A stretch of 64,000 nt of DNA from Plesiocystis pacifica SIR-1 (GTDB lineage Bacteria; Myxococcota_A; Polyangia; Nannocystales; Nannocystaceae). The DNA lies in contig NZ_ABCS01000001.1 of assembly GCF_000170895.1 (NCBI RefSeq), forward strand, positions 1 to 64,000, written 5' to 3'. A program made the position numbers and the translations under genes. Position 1 is the stretch's first letter. Every line of letters begins with the position of its first letter. Under the pieces are notes generated by a model. The model saw only the letters and a program-made list of their open reading frames with translations, ran no database searches and was not told where the DNA came from. This document shows positions 21,413 through 30,437 of this stretch, piece after piece.

Positions 21413-22522
21413 CTACAGGCCGAGCGCTTGGGCGACGGTCCCGGCCGTCGCCGCGCTGACGTCGACGGCGAACTCGACGTCGAGCTTGGCGATGCTGTCG
21501 TCTCCGCCGTCGAAGCAGTGGTAGGAGGGGTAGCGGAAGTCGGCGGTGTCGTTGAGGAACATCGCCGGGAGGTCCCGATCCCAAAAGCTCGCGTGGTCCG
21601 AGCGGCGCAGGTCGGCGAGCAGCGGCGAGGTCTTGAGCGCGTCGGTCAGCGGCGCCCCGATGGTCGGGATGCCGCGGGTCTCGGCGAAGCCGTCGAGGGC
21701 CTCGCCGAGGGCCTCGGTGGCCTCGTCGGACACCCAAAACAGGAAGTCGGCGCGGAATTCGTTGGCCTCGAGGGTCGCGTACTCGCCGGGGAAGAGCAGG
21801 TCGAAGCCCTCGGGCACGGACTGGGAGTTGGGCGAGTCGTCGGTGAAGCCGATCATGTCGTAGGCGAAGGCCGCGACCACGACCTGGCCCTCGTCGAGGG
21901 TGCGCTGGGCGTGGGCGTCGGAGCCGATCAGGCCCAGCTCCTCCTCGTCCCAGCACGCGACCACGAGGGGCCGGGGGGTCTCGACGGTGCTGAACACCCG
22001 GGCGAGCTCGAGGACCGCGGCGACCCCCGTGGCGTTGTCGTCGGCCCCGGTGCACTCGGGGATGTGGTCGTAGTGGGCCCCGATGATCACGGCCTCGTTG
22101 GCCAGGGTCGGGTCGCCGCCCGGGAGGGTGCCGAGCACGTTGATGCCGGTGCCGTAGTCGTGGAGCTCGACGCTGAAGCCGAGCTCGGTCAGGCGATCGA
22201 CGCACAGCTCCTGGACCGCCTGCCAGTGCGTGCTCCCGGGCACGCGCAGGTCGGCGATGAACTCGAGGTCCGCGGTGTAGGCCTCGGCGTCGACGCAGTC
22301 GAGGACCTCGGCGGGGGTCTGGGCCGCGCAGGGCTCGGGCCCGCCGCTGTCCTCTCCGGTCTCGCTCCCGGCCGTGTCGGTGGCGGTGTCGGTGCCTGCG
22401 ACCTCGTCGTTGCCCGAGGAGCCCTCGCCGTCGTCGCCGGGGCAGGCGGTCAGCGAGGCCAGGGCCACGGCCAAGACGGGAGCCGGGGCCAGGGTCGGGA
22501 GGGGGATGCGCGCGCGGGCCAT
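21413..22522 (-). CDS. M28-family metallopeptidase lipoprotein
   Basis: 369 residues from the ATG at 22522 (an ATG 12 bases earlier is also possible). Signal peptide with lipobox LASLTAC, then a Thr/Asp/Ser/Glu-rich linker (residues about 28-60). The di-zinc peptidase ligands are visible: H and D in IIGAHYDHIPECTGADDNATG, the E-E pair in DEEELGLIGS, D in YDMIGF and H in RRSDHASFW. The family contains aminopeptidases and carboxypeptidases of the Zn exopeptidase fold; this one would act at the cell envelope. It is probably co-transcribed with the phosphoesterase 56 bases upstream. Confidence 0.88.
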   Translation of the reverse strand: MARARIPLPTLAPAPVLAVALASLTACPGDDGEGSSGNDEVAGTDTATDTAGSETGEDSGGPEPCAAQTPAEVLDCVDAEAYTADLEFIADLRVPGSTHWQAVQELCVDRLTELGFSVELHDYGTGINVLGTLPGGDPTLANEAVIIGAHYDHIPECTGADDNATGVAAVLELARVFSTVETPRPLVVACWDEEELGLIGSDAHAQRTLDEGQVVVAAFAYDMIGFTDDSPNSQSVPEGFDLLFPGEYATLEANEFRADFLFWVSDEATEALGEALDGFAETRGIPTIGAPLTDALKTSPLLADLRRSDHASFWDRDLPAMFLNDTADFRYPSYHCFDGGDDSIAKLDVEFAVDVSAATAGTVAQALGL

Positions 22523-22578
22523 GCCGCCCAGCATAGACCAGCCCGGTCGCCCAGCCCGGTCGCCATGCCGCGGGGCCC

Positions 22579-23682
22579 TCACTCGGCGGGCACGGGCGTG
22601 CCGTTGCTGTAGTCCCAGTGGTCCGCGTTGGGGGTGTTCCACTGGACCTTGTCGATGTCGAGGAGTTCGTAGCTGCCGTCGGGGAAGAACTCGACGAGCA
22701 GGAAATTGTCGGTGTCGTAGCGCGTGGCCCCGACCTGGTACATGGGGGCGCCGTACTCGTCGGGGATGGTCGACCACAGCTCGCCGTGGCCGGCGAAGAT
22801 CAGCTCGAGGGAGCCGGTGTTCGTCGTCAGCAAGGTGGCCATGTCCGTCGCGCCGGGCGTCTCGGTCTCGTCGAGGGCCGTGCGGTTCATCGGGAAGTGG
22901 CTGGTCAGCACGGTCGGGATGCCGTCGTCGAGCTGATCCGCGACCCAGTTGAGCTGGGCCTCGCCGTAGGAGCCGATGCTCGGATCGAAGTCGACGGCCT
23001 GGGGCTGGAAGGTCGTGCCGGACGAGCCGTTGGTGACCACGAAGCGCCACCCGCCGGCCTCGAAGGCGTAGTAGGGGTCCTTGGCGAAGAACTGCGCGAA
23101 CAGGGTGTGGCTGAAGGCTTGGGGCACGTCCGGGACGTCGTAGTCGTTGTCGCCGAACACCGGGTAGACCGGGCAGGGGAAGCCCTCGAGCAGCTCGTCC
23201 GCGATCGCAAAGGCGTTGGGGTTGTTCTGGTAGTAGGCCGCGTCCTGGCTGGGGTAGGCGCCGTGGACGATGTCGCCGAGGAGGATGGCCAGGTCCGGGG
23301 CGGGGTCGAACTGCTCGAGCTCCCAGCGGACCACGTCGAGCTGGGTCTCGGCGCCGAGCAGGGTCGGGTCGTCGCCCTGGTAGGTGGGCCCGACGACGTG
23401 GGTGTCGGCGAAGAACACCACCCGGATGCTGTCCGGCTCGCCGGTCTCGGAGCTCGTGTCCTCGGCGGTCTCGGAGCTCGTGTCCTCGGTGGTCCCGGTG
23501 TCGGACTCGGACTCGGTGTCGGACTCGGTGTCGGCGGCCTCGTCGCCTTGATCTTGCTCGTCCGCGCCGCCGCCGTCGACGGCCTCGGCGAGGTTCGAGG
23601 TGCACGCAGCCAGGGCCCCCAGGGCGACCAGAGGCAGGGCGGTGAGGCGGAAACACGCGCGGTGGACGGCGTCGGAAGACAC
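22579..23682 (-). CDS. Calcineurin-like metallophosphoesterase lipoprotein
   Basis: 367 residues from a GTG at 23682. Signal peptide with lipobox LGALAAC, then a Ser/Asp/Thr/Glu linker (about residues 40-85). The metallophosphoesterase motifs follow in order: FFADTH (D-x-H), LLGDIVHG (G-D), FGDNDYD (the usual G-N-H-D is G-D-N-D here), SHFP and GHGE. The His of the third motif is replaced by Asn, so catalysis may differ from typical members. Acts outside the inner membrane; substrate unknown. It shares strand and spacing with the M28 peptidase gene. Confidence 0.82.
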   Translation of the reverse strand: MSSDAVHRACFRLTALPLVALGALAACTSNLAEAVDGGGADEQDQGDEAADTESDTESESDTGTTEDTSSETAEDTSSETGEPDSIRVVFFADTHVVGPTYQGDDPTLLGAETQLDVVRWELEQFDPAPDLAILLGDIVHGAYPSQDAAYYQNNPNAFAIADELLEGFPCPVYPVFGDNDYDVPDVPQAFSHTLFAQFFAKDPYYAFEAGGWRFVVTNGSSGTTFQPQAVDFDPSIGSYGEAQLNWVADQLDDGIPTVLTSHFPMNRTALDETETPGATDMATLLTTNTGSLELIFAGHGELWSTIPDEYGAPMYQVGATRYDTDNFLLVEFFPDGSYELLDIDKVQWNTPNADHWDYSNGTPVPAE

Positions 23683-23890
23683 AGTCGTTCGATGGTGCCA
23701 CACCCCGATGAGCGCGGGGAGAGACTGGGGCCACCACGGCGGAGCGCTTGCACCATCGTCACAGGCGCGAAAATGACTTGGATCAACTGAGCGAGGAAAT
23801 CCCCAACCAATCCCCAACCCGTGCGGCCAACCGCGAGTGGGGGCGCTCAGAGGGTCGGCCAAAACGAGTTTGGCCACCCCTGTGTCTGCT

Positions 23891-24092
23891 CTAGCCGTCG
23901 TGGACGACGCCACGCGCTCCCTGCCCCACGTCCACGACTCAGAGACTGTCATCGAACCCACGCCCCCGCTCGCGGGGGCGACCACCAGCCTTCTCGAAGG
24001 CACGAACCCCATTGCCCACCAAGCCATAGCGGAGGAGCGGAGCGACGAAGCGCCCCGGGTCCCAGATGGCTGTGGGGGCAAAGCAGAATTCA
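23891..24092 (-). repeat. Stop-codon-anchored repeat, copy A (uninterrupted)
   Basis: Read on the minus strand, this copy begins with the TGA stop of the lipoprotein gene (24092-24090) and continues with ATTCTGCTTTGCCCCCACAG, a block containing AATGGGGTTCGTGCC, a small palindrome GCCTTC-GA-GAAGGC and the hairpin CGCCCCCGC/GCGGGGGCG (23961-23980). After GTGGGTTC it continues GATGACAGTCTCTGAG and a 60-base tail with a 10-base inverted repeat GTCGTGGACG/CGTCCACGAC. The order matches copy B at 26820 except that B is split by an intron between 'TTC' and 'G[AT]TGAC'. It fills most of the 407-base gap 23683-24089; bases 23683-23890 hold only the phosphoesterase promoter region. Confidence 0.85.
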
Positions 24093-25469
24093 GGGAAGGC
24101 CGGGGATGGCGAGCCAGTCGAAGCGCTCGACGGGCTTGCGCAGCTCGGGCGGGTAGACCGAGCGCACGCCGAGCAGGGCCGTGGGCGAGCCCATGTCCTC
24201 GACGGTGTGGACGTCCAGGCGCGGCAGGGTCTCGACGGCCAGGATCAGGGTCGCCGTGGCCTCGGGGCGGACCATGGTCTGGTAGTTGCGCGGGAGCGCG
24301 TCTCGGTCCTGGGGCATGACCTCGACCCGGGTGCCCTCGACGATGGGGTTGAGGTCGGCGTAGGCGATGAAGCCGACCCGCGTCGGGAGGCCGTTGGCTG
24401 GGCGCGCGGCGAACTCGAAGGCCTGGCCGTCGACCTCGAGGACGCCGTCGTCGAGCAAGCCGTTCTCGAGCACCAGGCGCAGCCCGATGGCGGCGCGGGT
24501 GGGGTTGTGGAGGGCGAGCTCGAGGGCGCAGCGGCGGCCGGGCGCCTGAGAGCCGGGGCTGTCGACGCCTGGGAGCTCGTGCCAGAGCGTGGTGGGCAGG
24601 TCCCCGCCGTAGTGGGCCAGCTGGTCCGCGCGGCCGCAGCGGAGGCTGCGAAGGTGCACGTCGAGGTCGCCGAGGCTCAGCAGCGGGCCCTCGCTCGGCG
24701 CGGGGTTTCGGCTCACGATCTTCGCAACGTGGGCCCTGGCCTTGGCGTCCCATGCCCGCTCGGTCGCCTCCCACGACTCGAGCGAGCCGCCCATGTCGCG
24801 CAGATCGTAGAGCTGGGAGCCCATGCCGAAGTAGTTGGCTTCGAGGTCCGGGTCGAAGGTCGCGAGGGCGCGCTCGCTCTCCACGGCGACGGCCTCCCCG
24901 GCGGCCTGCTCGAGGGCGGCGAGCTCCTCGGGGGTCGTGTGGACGCAGCGCATGAAGTAGGGCGCGGAGCTGGCGGACTCGGGGTCTGCCGGGTCCGCGC
25001 CGACGCTGAGCGGCCAGGCGTCCTCGCCCTCGCCCACGGTGAGCTCGAAGGTGGCGATCGGATCGTCGAAGTAGTCGTCGACGTCGAACAGGTTCACGCC
25101 GACGACGGATCCCGGCGGCAGGGACACGCCCTCGACGGACACGTCGATGTAGGGCTCGTTGACGAAGGTGCTCCGCTTTTGCCCCGAGGGCAGGGTCAGG
25201 GCGACCCCCAGCTCGGCGTACTCGGCCCCGCTAAAGGGCATCCAGCCCCAGTCGTAGTGGCCGTAGGTCTGAACGCGGCAGTGCAGGGTGCCCTCGGCGT
25301 CGCTGGCCGGGTGGACGAAGGCCGCGAGCCGCTCGGCCCGGGCGTCGAGCTGCTCGCGGGTCCCGAGGGCCTTGTCGAGCTCGGCGTAGGCGTCGCGCTT
25401 GCACCCGGTGAGCGCGACGACGCAGGCGAGGCCGAGGCCGGCGAGGGGGAGGCGGCGAGCTGCGGACAC
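24090..25469 (-). CDS. Large predicted lipoprotein, unknown function
   Basis: 459 residues, GTG start. Signal peptide with lipobox CVVALTGC (Cys23). Residues 60-180 look like a beta-sandwich or C2-like domain (VNEPYIDVSVEGVSLPPGSVVGVNLFDVDDYFDD); the C-terminal half is another beta-rich region with a Cys pair (LRCGRADQ, RRCALELALHNPTRAAIGL). I recognise no family. It lies 9 bases after the dienoyl-CoA-reductase-like gene on the same strand, so it is probably co-transcribed with it, though a functional link is not evident. Its TGA is the first codon of repeat copy A. Confidence 0.7.
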   Translation of the reverse strand: MSAARRLPLAGLGLACVVALTGCKRDAYAELDKALGTREQLDARAERLAAFVHPASDAEGTLHCRVQTYGHYDWGWMPFSGAEYAELGVALTLPSGQKRSTFVNEPYIDVSVEGVSLPPGSVVGVNLFDVDDYFDDPIATFELTVGEGEDAWPLSVGADPADPESASSAPYFMRCVHTTPEELAALEQAAGEAVAVESERALATFDPDLEANYFGMGSQLYDLRDMGGSLESWEATERAWDAKARAHVAKIVSRNPAPSEGPLLSLGDLDVHLRSLRCGRADQLAHYGGDLPTTLWHELPGVDSPGSQAPGRRCALELALHNPTRAAIGLRLVLENGLLDDGVLEVDGQAFEFAARPANGLPTRVGFIAYADLNPIVEGTRVEVMPQDRDALPRNYQTMVRPEATATLILAVETLPRLDVHTVEDMGSPTALLGVRSVYPPELRKPVERFDWLAIPGLP

Positions 25470-25478
25470 GTGCTCCGC

Positions 25479-26345
25479 CTAGCCCTTTTTGGGTCGCATG
25501 CTGGCGAGGACTTGCTTGACCTGCTCGCGGGGGTGGTCGGTGATGCCGCTGAACTCCTGGCCGACCTTGAGCCACTCGCCGCCGTCGATGGTCACGCACT
25601 CGCCGGTCACGAAGCGGGCGGCGGTCAGGTAGACGGCGAGCTCGGCGAGCTCGGCCGGCTCGCCGTAGCGGCCCAGGGGGATGCGCTGCTTGCCGATGTT
25701 CTCGGTCCCGGGCATGGCCAGGCGGGAGAAGGCGCCCTCGGTGGGGAAGGGGCCGGGGGCGATGGCGTTGAGGCGCACGCCGTAGGTCGCCCACTCCGTC
25801 GCCAGCGAGCGGGTCATGGCCAGCACGCCCGCCTTGGCGCAGGCCGAGGGCAGCACGAAGGCCGAGCCCATCCACGCGTAGGTGGTCACGATCGACAGCA
25901 CGGTGTAGTCGTGGCCCTCGGGCTTGCCGCGCTCGATCCACCGCTTGCCCATGGACTGGGTGACGTGGAAGGTCCCGTAGAGCACGATCTTGACCACGGC
26001 GTCGAAGCCCCCGACGCTGAGGTCTTCGCTGGCGCACAGGAAGTTGCCGGCGGCGTTGTTGACCACGTCGGTGATCGGCCCGAGCGCGTCCTCCAGCTTG
26101 GTCAGCGCCGCGTCGACGCTCGCTCGATCGCGGACGTCGGCGCTGGTCCACGCCGCGCGCGTGGTCCCCTCGGGGGCCCCGCTGTGGATCGCGTCGACGA
26201 CCTCGCGCAGGGGCTGCTCGCGACGCCCGAGCACGGCCACCTTCGCGCCGAGCTGGCCAAAGCGCAGGGCCATGGCCTTGCCCAGGCCCGTGCCGCCGCC
26301 GGTCACGAGGATGGTGCGCCCTTCGAGGAGATCGGTCTGGTACAT
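25479..26345 (-). CDS. SDR enzyme similar to 2,4-dienoyl-CoA reductase
   Basis: 288 residues from the ATG at 26345 (another ATG 12 bases upstream is possible). The cofactor loop is TGGGTGLG with R-R after the second strand (LGRRE), fitting NADPH. NNAAGNF and the pattern SACAKAGV...LNAIAPGPFPTEGAFSRL are typical of the 2,4-dienoyl-CoA reductase branch of SDRs, in which Ser/Lys spaced differently from the classical Y-x-x-x-K pair do catalysis. This suggests a role in degrading unsaturated fatty acids in the cytoplasm. The gene is divergent from the SnoaL-like gene, with 36 bases between starts. Confidence 0.82.
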   Translation of the reverse strand: MYQTDLLEGRTILVTGGGTGLGKAMALRFGQLGAKVAVLGRREQPLREVVDAIHSGAPEGTTRAAWTSADVRDRASVDAALTKLEDALGPITDVVNNAAGNFLCASEDLSVGGFDAVVKIVLYGTFHVTQSMGKRWIERGKPEGHDYTVLSIVTTYAWMGSAFVLPSACAKAGVLAMTRSLATEWATYGVRLNAIAPGPFPTEGAFSRLAMPGTENIGKQRIPLGRYGEPAELAELAVYLTAARFVTGECVTIDGGEWLKVGQEFSGITDHPREQVKQVLASMRPKKG

Positions 26346-26381
26346 GGGCGCGAGCATACCCAAAAAGGGTAGGGTGGACCC

Positions 26382-26822
26382 GTGACCGACGAGCGCCCGG
26401 ATCTCGAAGCCTTGCTCCGAGCCAACCGCGAATTCTATCGCGCCTTCGCCACCGCGGACTTCGTGGCCATGGACCGGGTGTGGTCGGACCACAGCCCGCT
26501 CATGTGCGTGCACCCGGGCTGGCGGCCGCTCCACGGTCGGGACCGGGTGATGGCGAGCTGGCGCGGGATCCTGCGTCGGCCGATGGCGGTGCAGTCGCGG
26601 GGCGAAGTCGCCGAGCTGCTCGGGGCCGTCGGGGTGGTCGTGTGCGCCGAGCTCTTGCCGGCGGTCGAGCTCGTGGCCACCAACTTGTTCGTGATCGAGG
26701 AGGGGCGCTGGCGGATGATCCACCACCACGCCGGCCCCGCGGCAGGCAGCGCCAGCGACGAGGACGAGGACGATGACGACGATGACGATGACGAGCCTGG
26801 CGGCGGCCGCTTGCTGAACTGA
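26382..26822 (+). CDS. SnoaL/NTF2-like protein with acidic C-terminal tail
   Basis: 146 residues, GTG start. The first 120 residues match the DUF4440/SnoaL-3 branch of the NTF2 fold: FYRAFATADFVAMDRVWSDHSPLMCVHPGW, then a G-R-D-R-V-M-x-S-W helix and the closing WRMIHHHAG strand. Members are small cytoplasmic proteins, often ketosteroid-isomerase-like, with uncertain function. Unusual is the tail: a run of 13 acidic residues (DEDEDDDDDDDDE) encoded by imperfect GAC/GAT/GAG triplets, then PGGGRLLN. The TGA is the first codon of repeat copy B. Confidence 0.82.
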   Translation: MTDERPDLEALLRANREFYRAFATADFVAMDRVWSDHSPLMCVHPGWRPLHGRDRVMASWRGILRRPMAVQSRGEVAELLGAVGVVVCAELLPAVELVATNLFVIEEGRWRMIHHHAGPAAGSASDEDEDDDDDDDDEPGGGRLLN

Positions 26823-26960
26823 GTTCTGTTTTGCCCCCACAGCCGCCTGGGACCGGGGGCGCTTCGTCGCTGTCCGCTCCTCCGCTTTGGCTTGGTGGGC
26901 AATGGGGTTCGTGCCTTCGAGAAGGCTCGTGGTCGCCCCCGCAAGCGGGGGCGTGGATTC
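26820..26960 (+). repeat. Stop-codon-anchored repeat, copy B, left part (before the intron)
   Basis: Starts with the TGA of the SnoaL-like gene and continues GTTCTGTTTTGCCCCCACAG, aligning base for base with copies A and C. It contains GCCTTC-GA-GAAGGC and ends with the hairpin CGCCCCCGC-AA-GCGGGGGCG (26934-26953) and TGGATTC. The group II intron begins at the next base. Confidence 0.85.
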
Positions 26961-27765
26961 GTGTGCCCGGCATGGACACCGACCTGGAGGTGAAAGTCCT
27001 CCTCCAAGGAGCCACGAACGAAGAAAGGGAAGCGCAAGGGCCCGAGGGCGACTGAGGGTCTGAAAGAAGCGTGAAACGAACCAGCGGGTCGACGCACAGA
27101 AACCGGATCAGAGGCGGGGCGCCGAGGGCGAGCGTGCGAGTGAACGCGAAGCTCTTCGTGGCCGAACACGGCGTCACGTGCATCCGGCGATCGCGCTGGG
27201 AAGGCCGGTGTCCTTACCCGGGGAGATCTCGCTCTAGGGGCCTGAAAGGGCCACGTGGTCACGCACGCGGAGCGAGAAGTCAGCAGAGGTCACGAAAGGC
27301 GTCGAAGGGCGCCACAAGGACCGAACGATAGCGAGGGCACGACGCCCGAGAATCTCGACGAGACCATGCCTCAGATGTGGCAGCTGCAACGCTACCTGCA
27401 GGGGTGGTGGAGGTACTTCGGGCTGACAGAAAGCCGACGAGGACTCCGAGACGTCGAGGGGTGGATCCGACGCCGGATACGGTGTCTGATCTTGTACCAA
27501 TATCGGACCCCAAGGCGGGCGTATCGAGCACTGCGGGGGCTGGGAGCCCGAGACTTGCAGGCGCGAGCCGTAGCGGCTCACGTGAGCAGGTGGTGGTGGA
27601 ACTCGAACGGCGTGGTGAACCGCATCCTGTCGAACTCGTATCTCGCACGGCTGGGAGTCCCGACCCTGGCCTCGTGACCTCAAGCGTCGAACCGCCTGGT
27701 GCGGACCCGCATGCCAGGTGGTGTGGGAGGGGCTCGCCGGGGAGACCCGGCGCCCCTATCCCGAT
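26961..27765 (+). mobile_element. Group II intron, class C-like, with deleted reverse transcriptase
   Basis: The 5' end GTGTG matches the GUGYG consensus. Domain I-III type sequence follows (GAGGTGAAAGTCCTCC, GGTCTGAAAGAAGC, GATCAGAGGC, AAGTCAGCAGAGG). The encoded maturase survives only as its C-terminal part (27345-27677). A domain V-like hairpin (ACCGCCTGGTGCGG / GGTGGT pairing, about 27696-27728) and a domain VI-like stem lead to the 3' end CCCGAT. The ends are fixed independently by comparison with copies A and C of the repeat, which are unoccupied at this site. Length is about 0.8 kb where a full intron with its ORF is about 1.8-2 kb. Insertion 7 bases after a hairpin is typical of class C introns. 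Confidence 0.85.
27345..27677 (+). pseudogene. C-terminal remnant of group II intron maturase
   Basis: The frame reads MWQLQRYLQGWWRYFGLTES, DVEGWIRRRIRC and WWWNSNGVVNRILSNSYLARLGVPTLAS before its stop. This is the standard end of bacterial group II intron maturases (domain X and its tail). The reverse transcriptase palm and fingers are absent, although the ribozyme segments on both sides remain. The frame is open back to a GTG at 27255, but the upstream part is intron RNA sequence rather than protein-like. It cannot encode an active reverse transcriptase. Confidence 0.88.
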
Positions 27766-27828
27766 GTTGACCGTCTCTGAGTCGTGGACGTGGGGCAGGG
27801 AGGGCGTGGCGTCGTCCACGACGGCTAA
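27766..27828 (+). repeat. Stop-codon-anchored repeat, copy B, right part (after the intron)
   Basis: GTTGACCGTCTCTGAG and the following roughly 47 bases match the tail of copy A with only a few differences, including the inverted repeat GTCGTGGACG/CGTCCACGAC. This is the sequence that directly continues the left part in unoccupied copies. Confidence 0.8.
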
Positions 27829-27834
27829 AATGGA

Positions 27835-27863
27835 CAGGGACTGTGAAAACTTCACAGTCCCTG
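27835..27863 (-). terminator. Strong hairpin terminator after the lipoprotein gene
   Basis: CAGGGACTGTGAA-AAC-TTCACAGTCCCTG, a perfect 13-base stem with a 3-base loop, lies 10 bases past the minus-strand gene's stop and is followed on that strand by TCCATTTTAG. It may act in both directions. Confidence 0.65.
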
Positions 27864-27873
27864 AGCCCGGCGC

Positions 27874-28845
27874 CTACTCGAGGCGCAAGAGCGCCCACGA
27901 GACCTCTTCGGAGCACTGGATCCCCGACTGGGCCTGGGCGCCGTAGAACTCGTAGGGCCAGCCGGCGATGCCGACCTCGGCGGTGCTCTGGACCTGGACG
28001 AGCTGGTCGATGCCCGGCCCGCCGACGTTGAACTGGTAGCTGTCCTTGCCCGTGTCCGGGCAGCAGGGCTCGCCGGGCTCGACCTCGTCGCAGGCGCAGT
28101 GGCCCGTCGAGACCAGGTCCTTGGGCGCCCAGTGGTCGAGGGCGGCGGCGGCCTCTTCGTTCAGGCCGTAGCTGCCGCGGTGGGCCACGAACATCGGCGG
28201 CTCGTAGTTGCCGCCCCCGCGCCAGATGCTGATCGTGTCGTAGTTGCAGGTGTCCTCGTTGGGGGTGTCGAGGGACTCGACCTGGACGACGTAGCAGTTG
28301 GCGTCGGGGTCGTTGGGGTCGTCGACGACGGGCAGGGCGGAGGCCAGGTCGTAGCCCCAGGCGCCCACGGGGTGGAGCTGGTTGTCGATGCAGTTGAAGC
28401 AGTCGAGGCAGATCTCGCCCAGGAGCAGGCCGCCCTCGGTGTCCTCGACGCGCATGACGACCTCGATGGGCTCCGTGGGGCAGGGGCTGCCGAGCAGTGT
28501 GGGGTTGAAGAGCACGGGGCTCAGGCCCGGGGTGAGGTCGATGGAGCAGTACTCGTCGCCGGTCTCGGTGTCGGGCTCGGTGTCCGACTCGGTGTCGGGC
28601 TCGCCCTCGTCGGTGCTGCTCGACTCTTCACCCGCGCTGGTCGAGCTGTCCGTCGACTCGCCGGAGCCGGTGTCGGTGCTGGTGCTCGTGTCCGTGTCTT
28701 CGGTGGCGTCGGTCTCGGTGTCCCCGCCGAGCTCCTCGCCCTCGGCGATGGCGGGCCGGAAGTCGGGGTTGGCCTGGGTGCAGGCGCAGGCGAGCGCGGC
28801 GAGGGTGCCCAGGACGCGAGCACGCGCGGCGGTCGGTCGAGCCAT
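27874..28845 (-). CDS. Lipoprotein with Asp/Thr/Ser/Glu linker, unknown function
   Basis: 323 residues from the ATG at 28845. Signal peptide with a Cys lipobox (LAALACAC), then a linker of about 65 residues made almost only of D, T, S, E and G (ETDATEDTDTSTSTDTGSGES). The C-terminal 220 residues form a compact Cys-rich domain: ICLDCFNCIDNQ, CNYDTIS and CACDEVEPGEPCCPDTG. Many Cys pairs suggest disulphides, hence an extracellular location. No family recognised. It lies 56 bases downstream of the histidine kinase on the same strand and may be the last gene of that unit; a strong hairpin follows it. Confidence 0.75.
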   Translation of the reverse strand: MARPTAARARVLGTLAALACACTQANPDFRPAIAEGEELGGDTETDATEDTDTSTSTDTGSGESTDSSTSAGEESSSTDEGEPDTESDTEPDTETGDEYCSIDLTPGLSPVLFNPTLLGSPCPTEPIEVVMRVEDTEGGLLLGEICLDCFNCIDNQLHPVGAWGYDLASALPVVDDPNDPDANCYVVQVESLDTPNEDTCNYDTISIWRGGGNYEPPMFVAHRGSYGLNEEAAAALDHWAPKDLVSTGHCACDEVEPGEPCCPDTGKDSYQFNVGGPGIDQLVQVQSTAEVGIAGWPYEFYGAQAQSGIQCSEEVSWALLRLE

Positions 28846-28901
28846 GGGCAGGACCATAGCACCGACGACGGCCCGCCAGAGCCCCGGGGCGCGCGCGAGC
28901 G

Positions 28902-30433
<1,532 letters not shown>

Positions 30434-30437
<4 letters not shown>

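Noticed and set aside
27255..27344. N-terminal extension of the maturase remnant as a complete gene
   Set aside because: This part corresponds to intron RNA sequence (AAGTCAGCAGAGG and neighbours) and does not look like a reverse transcriptase.
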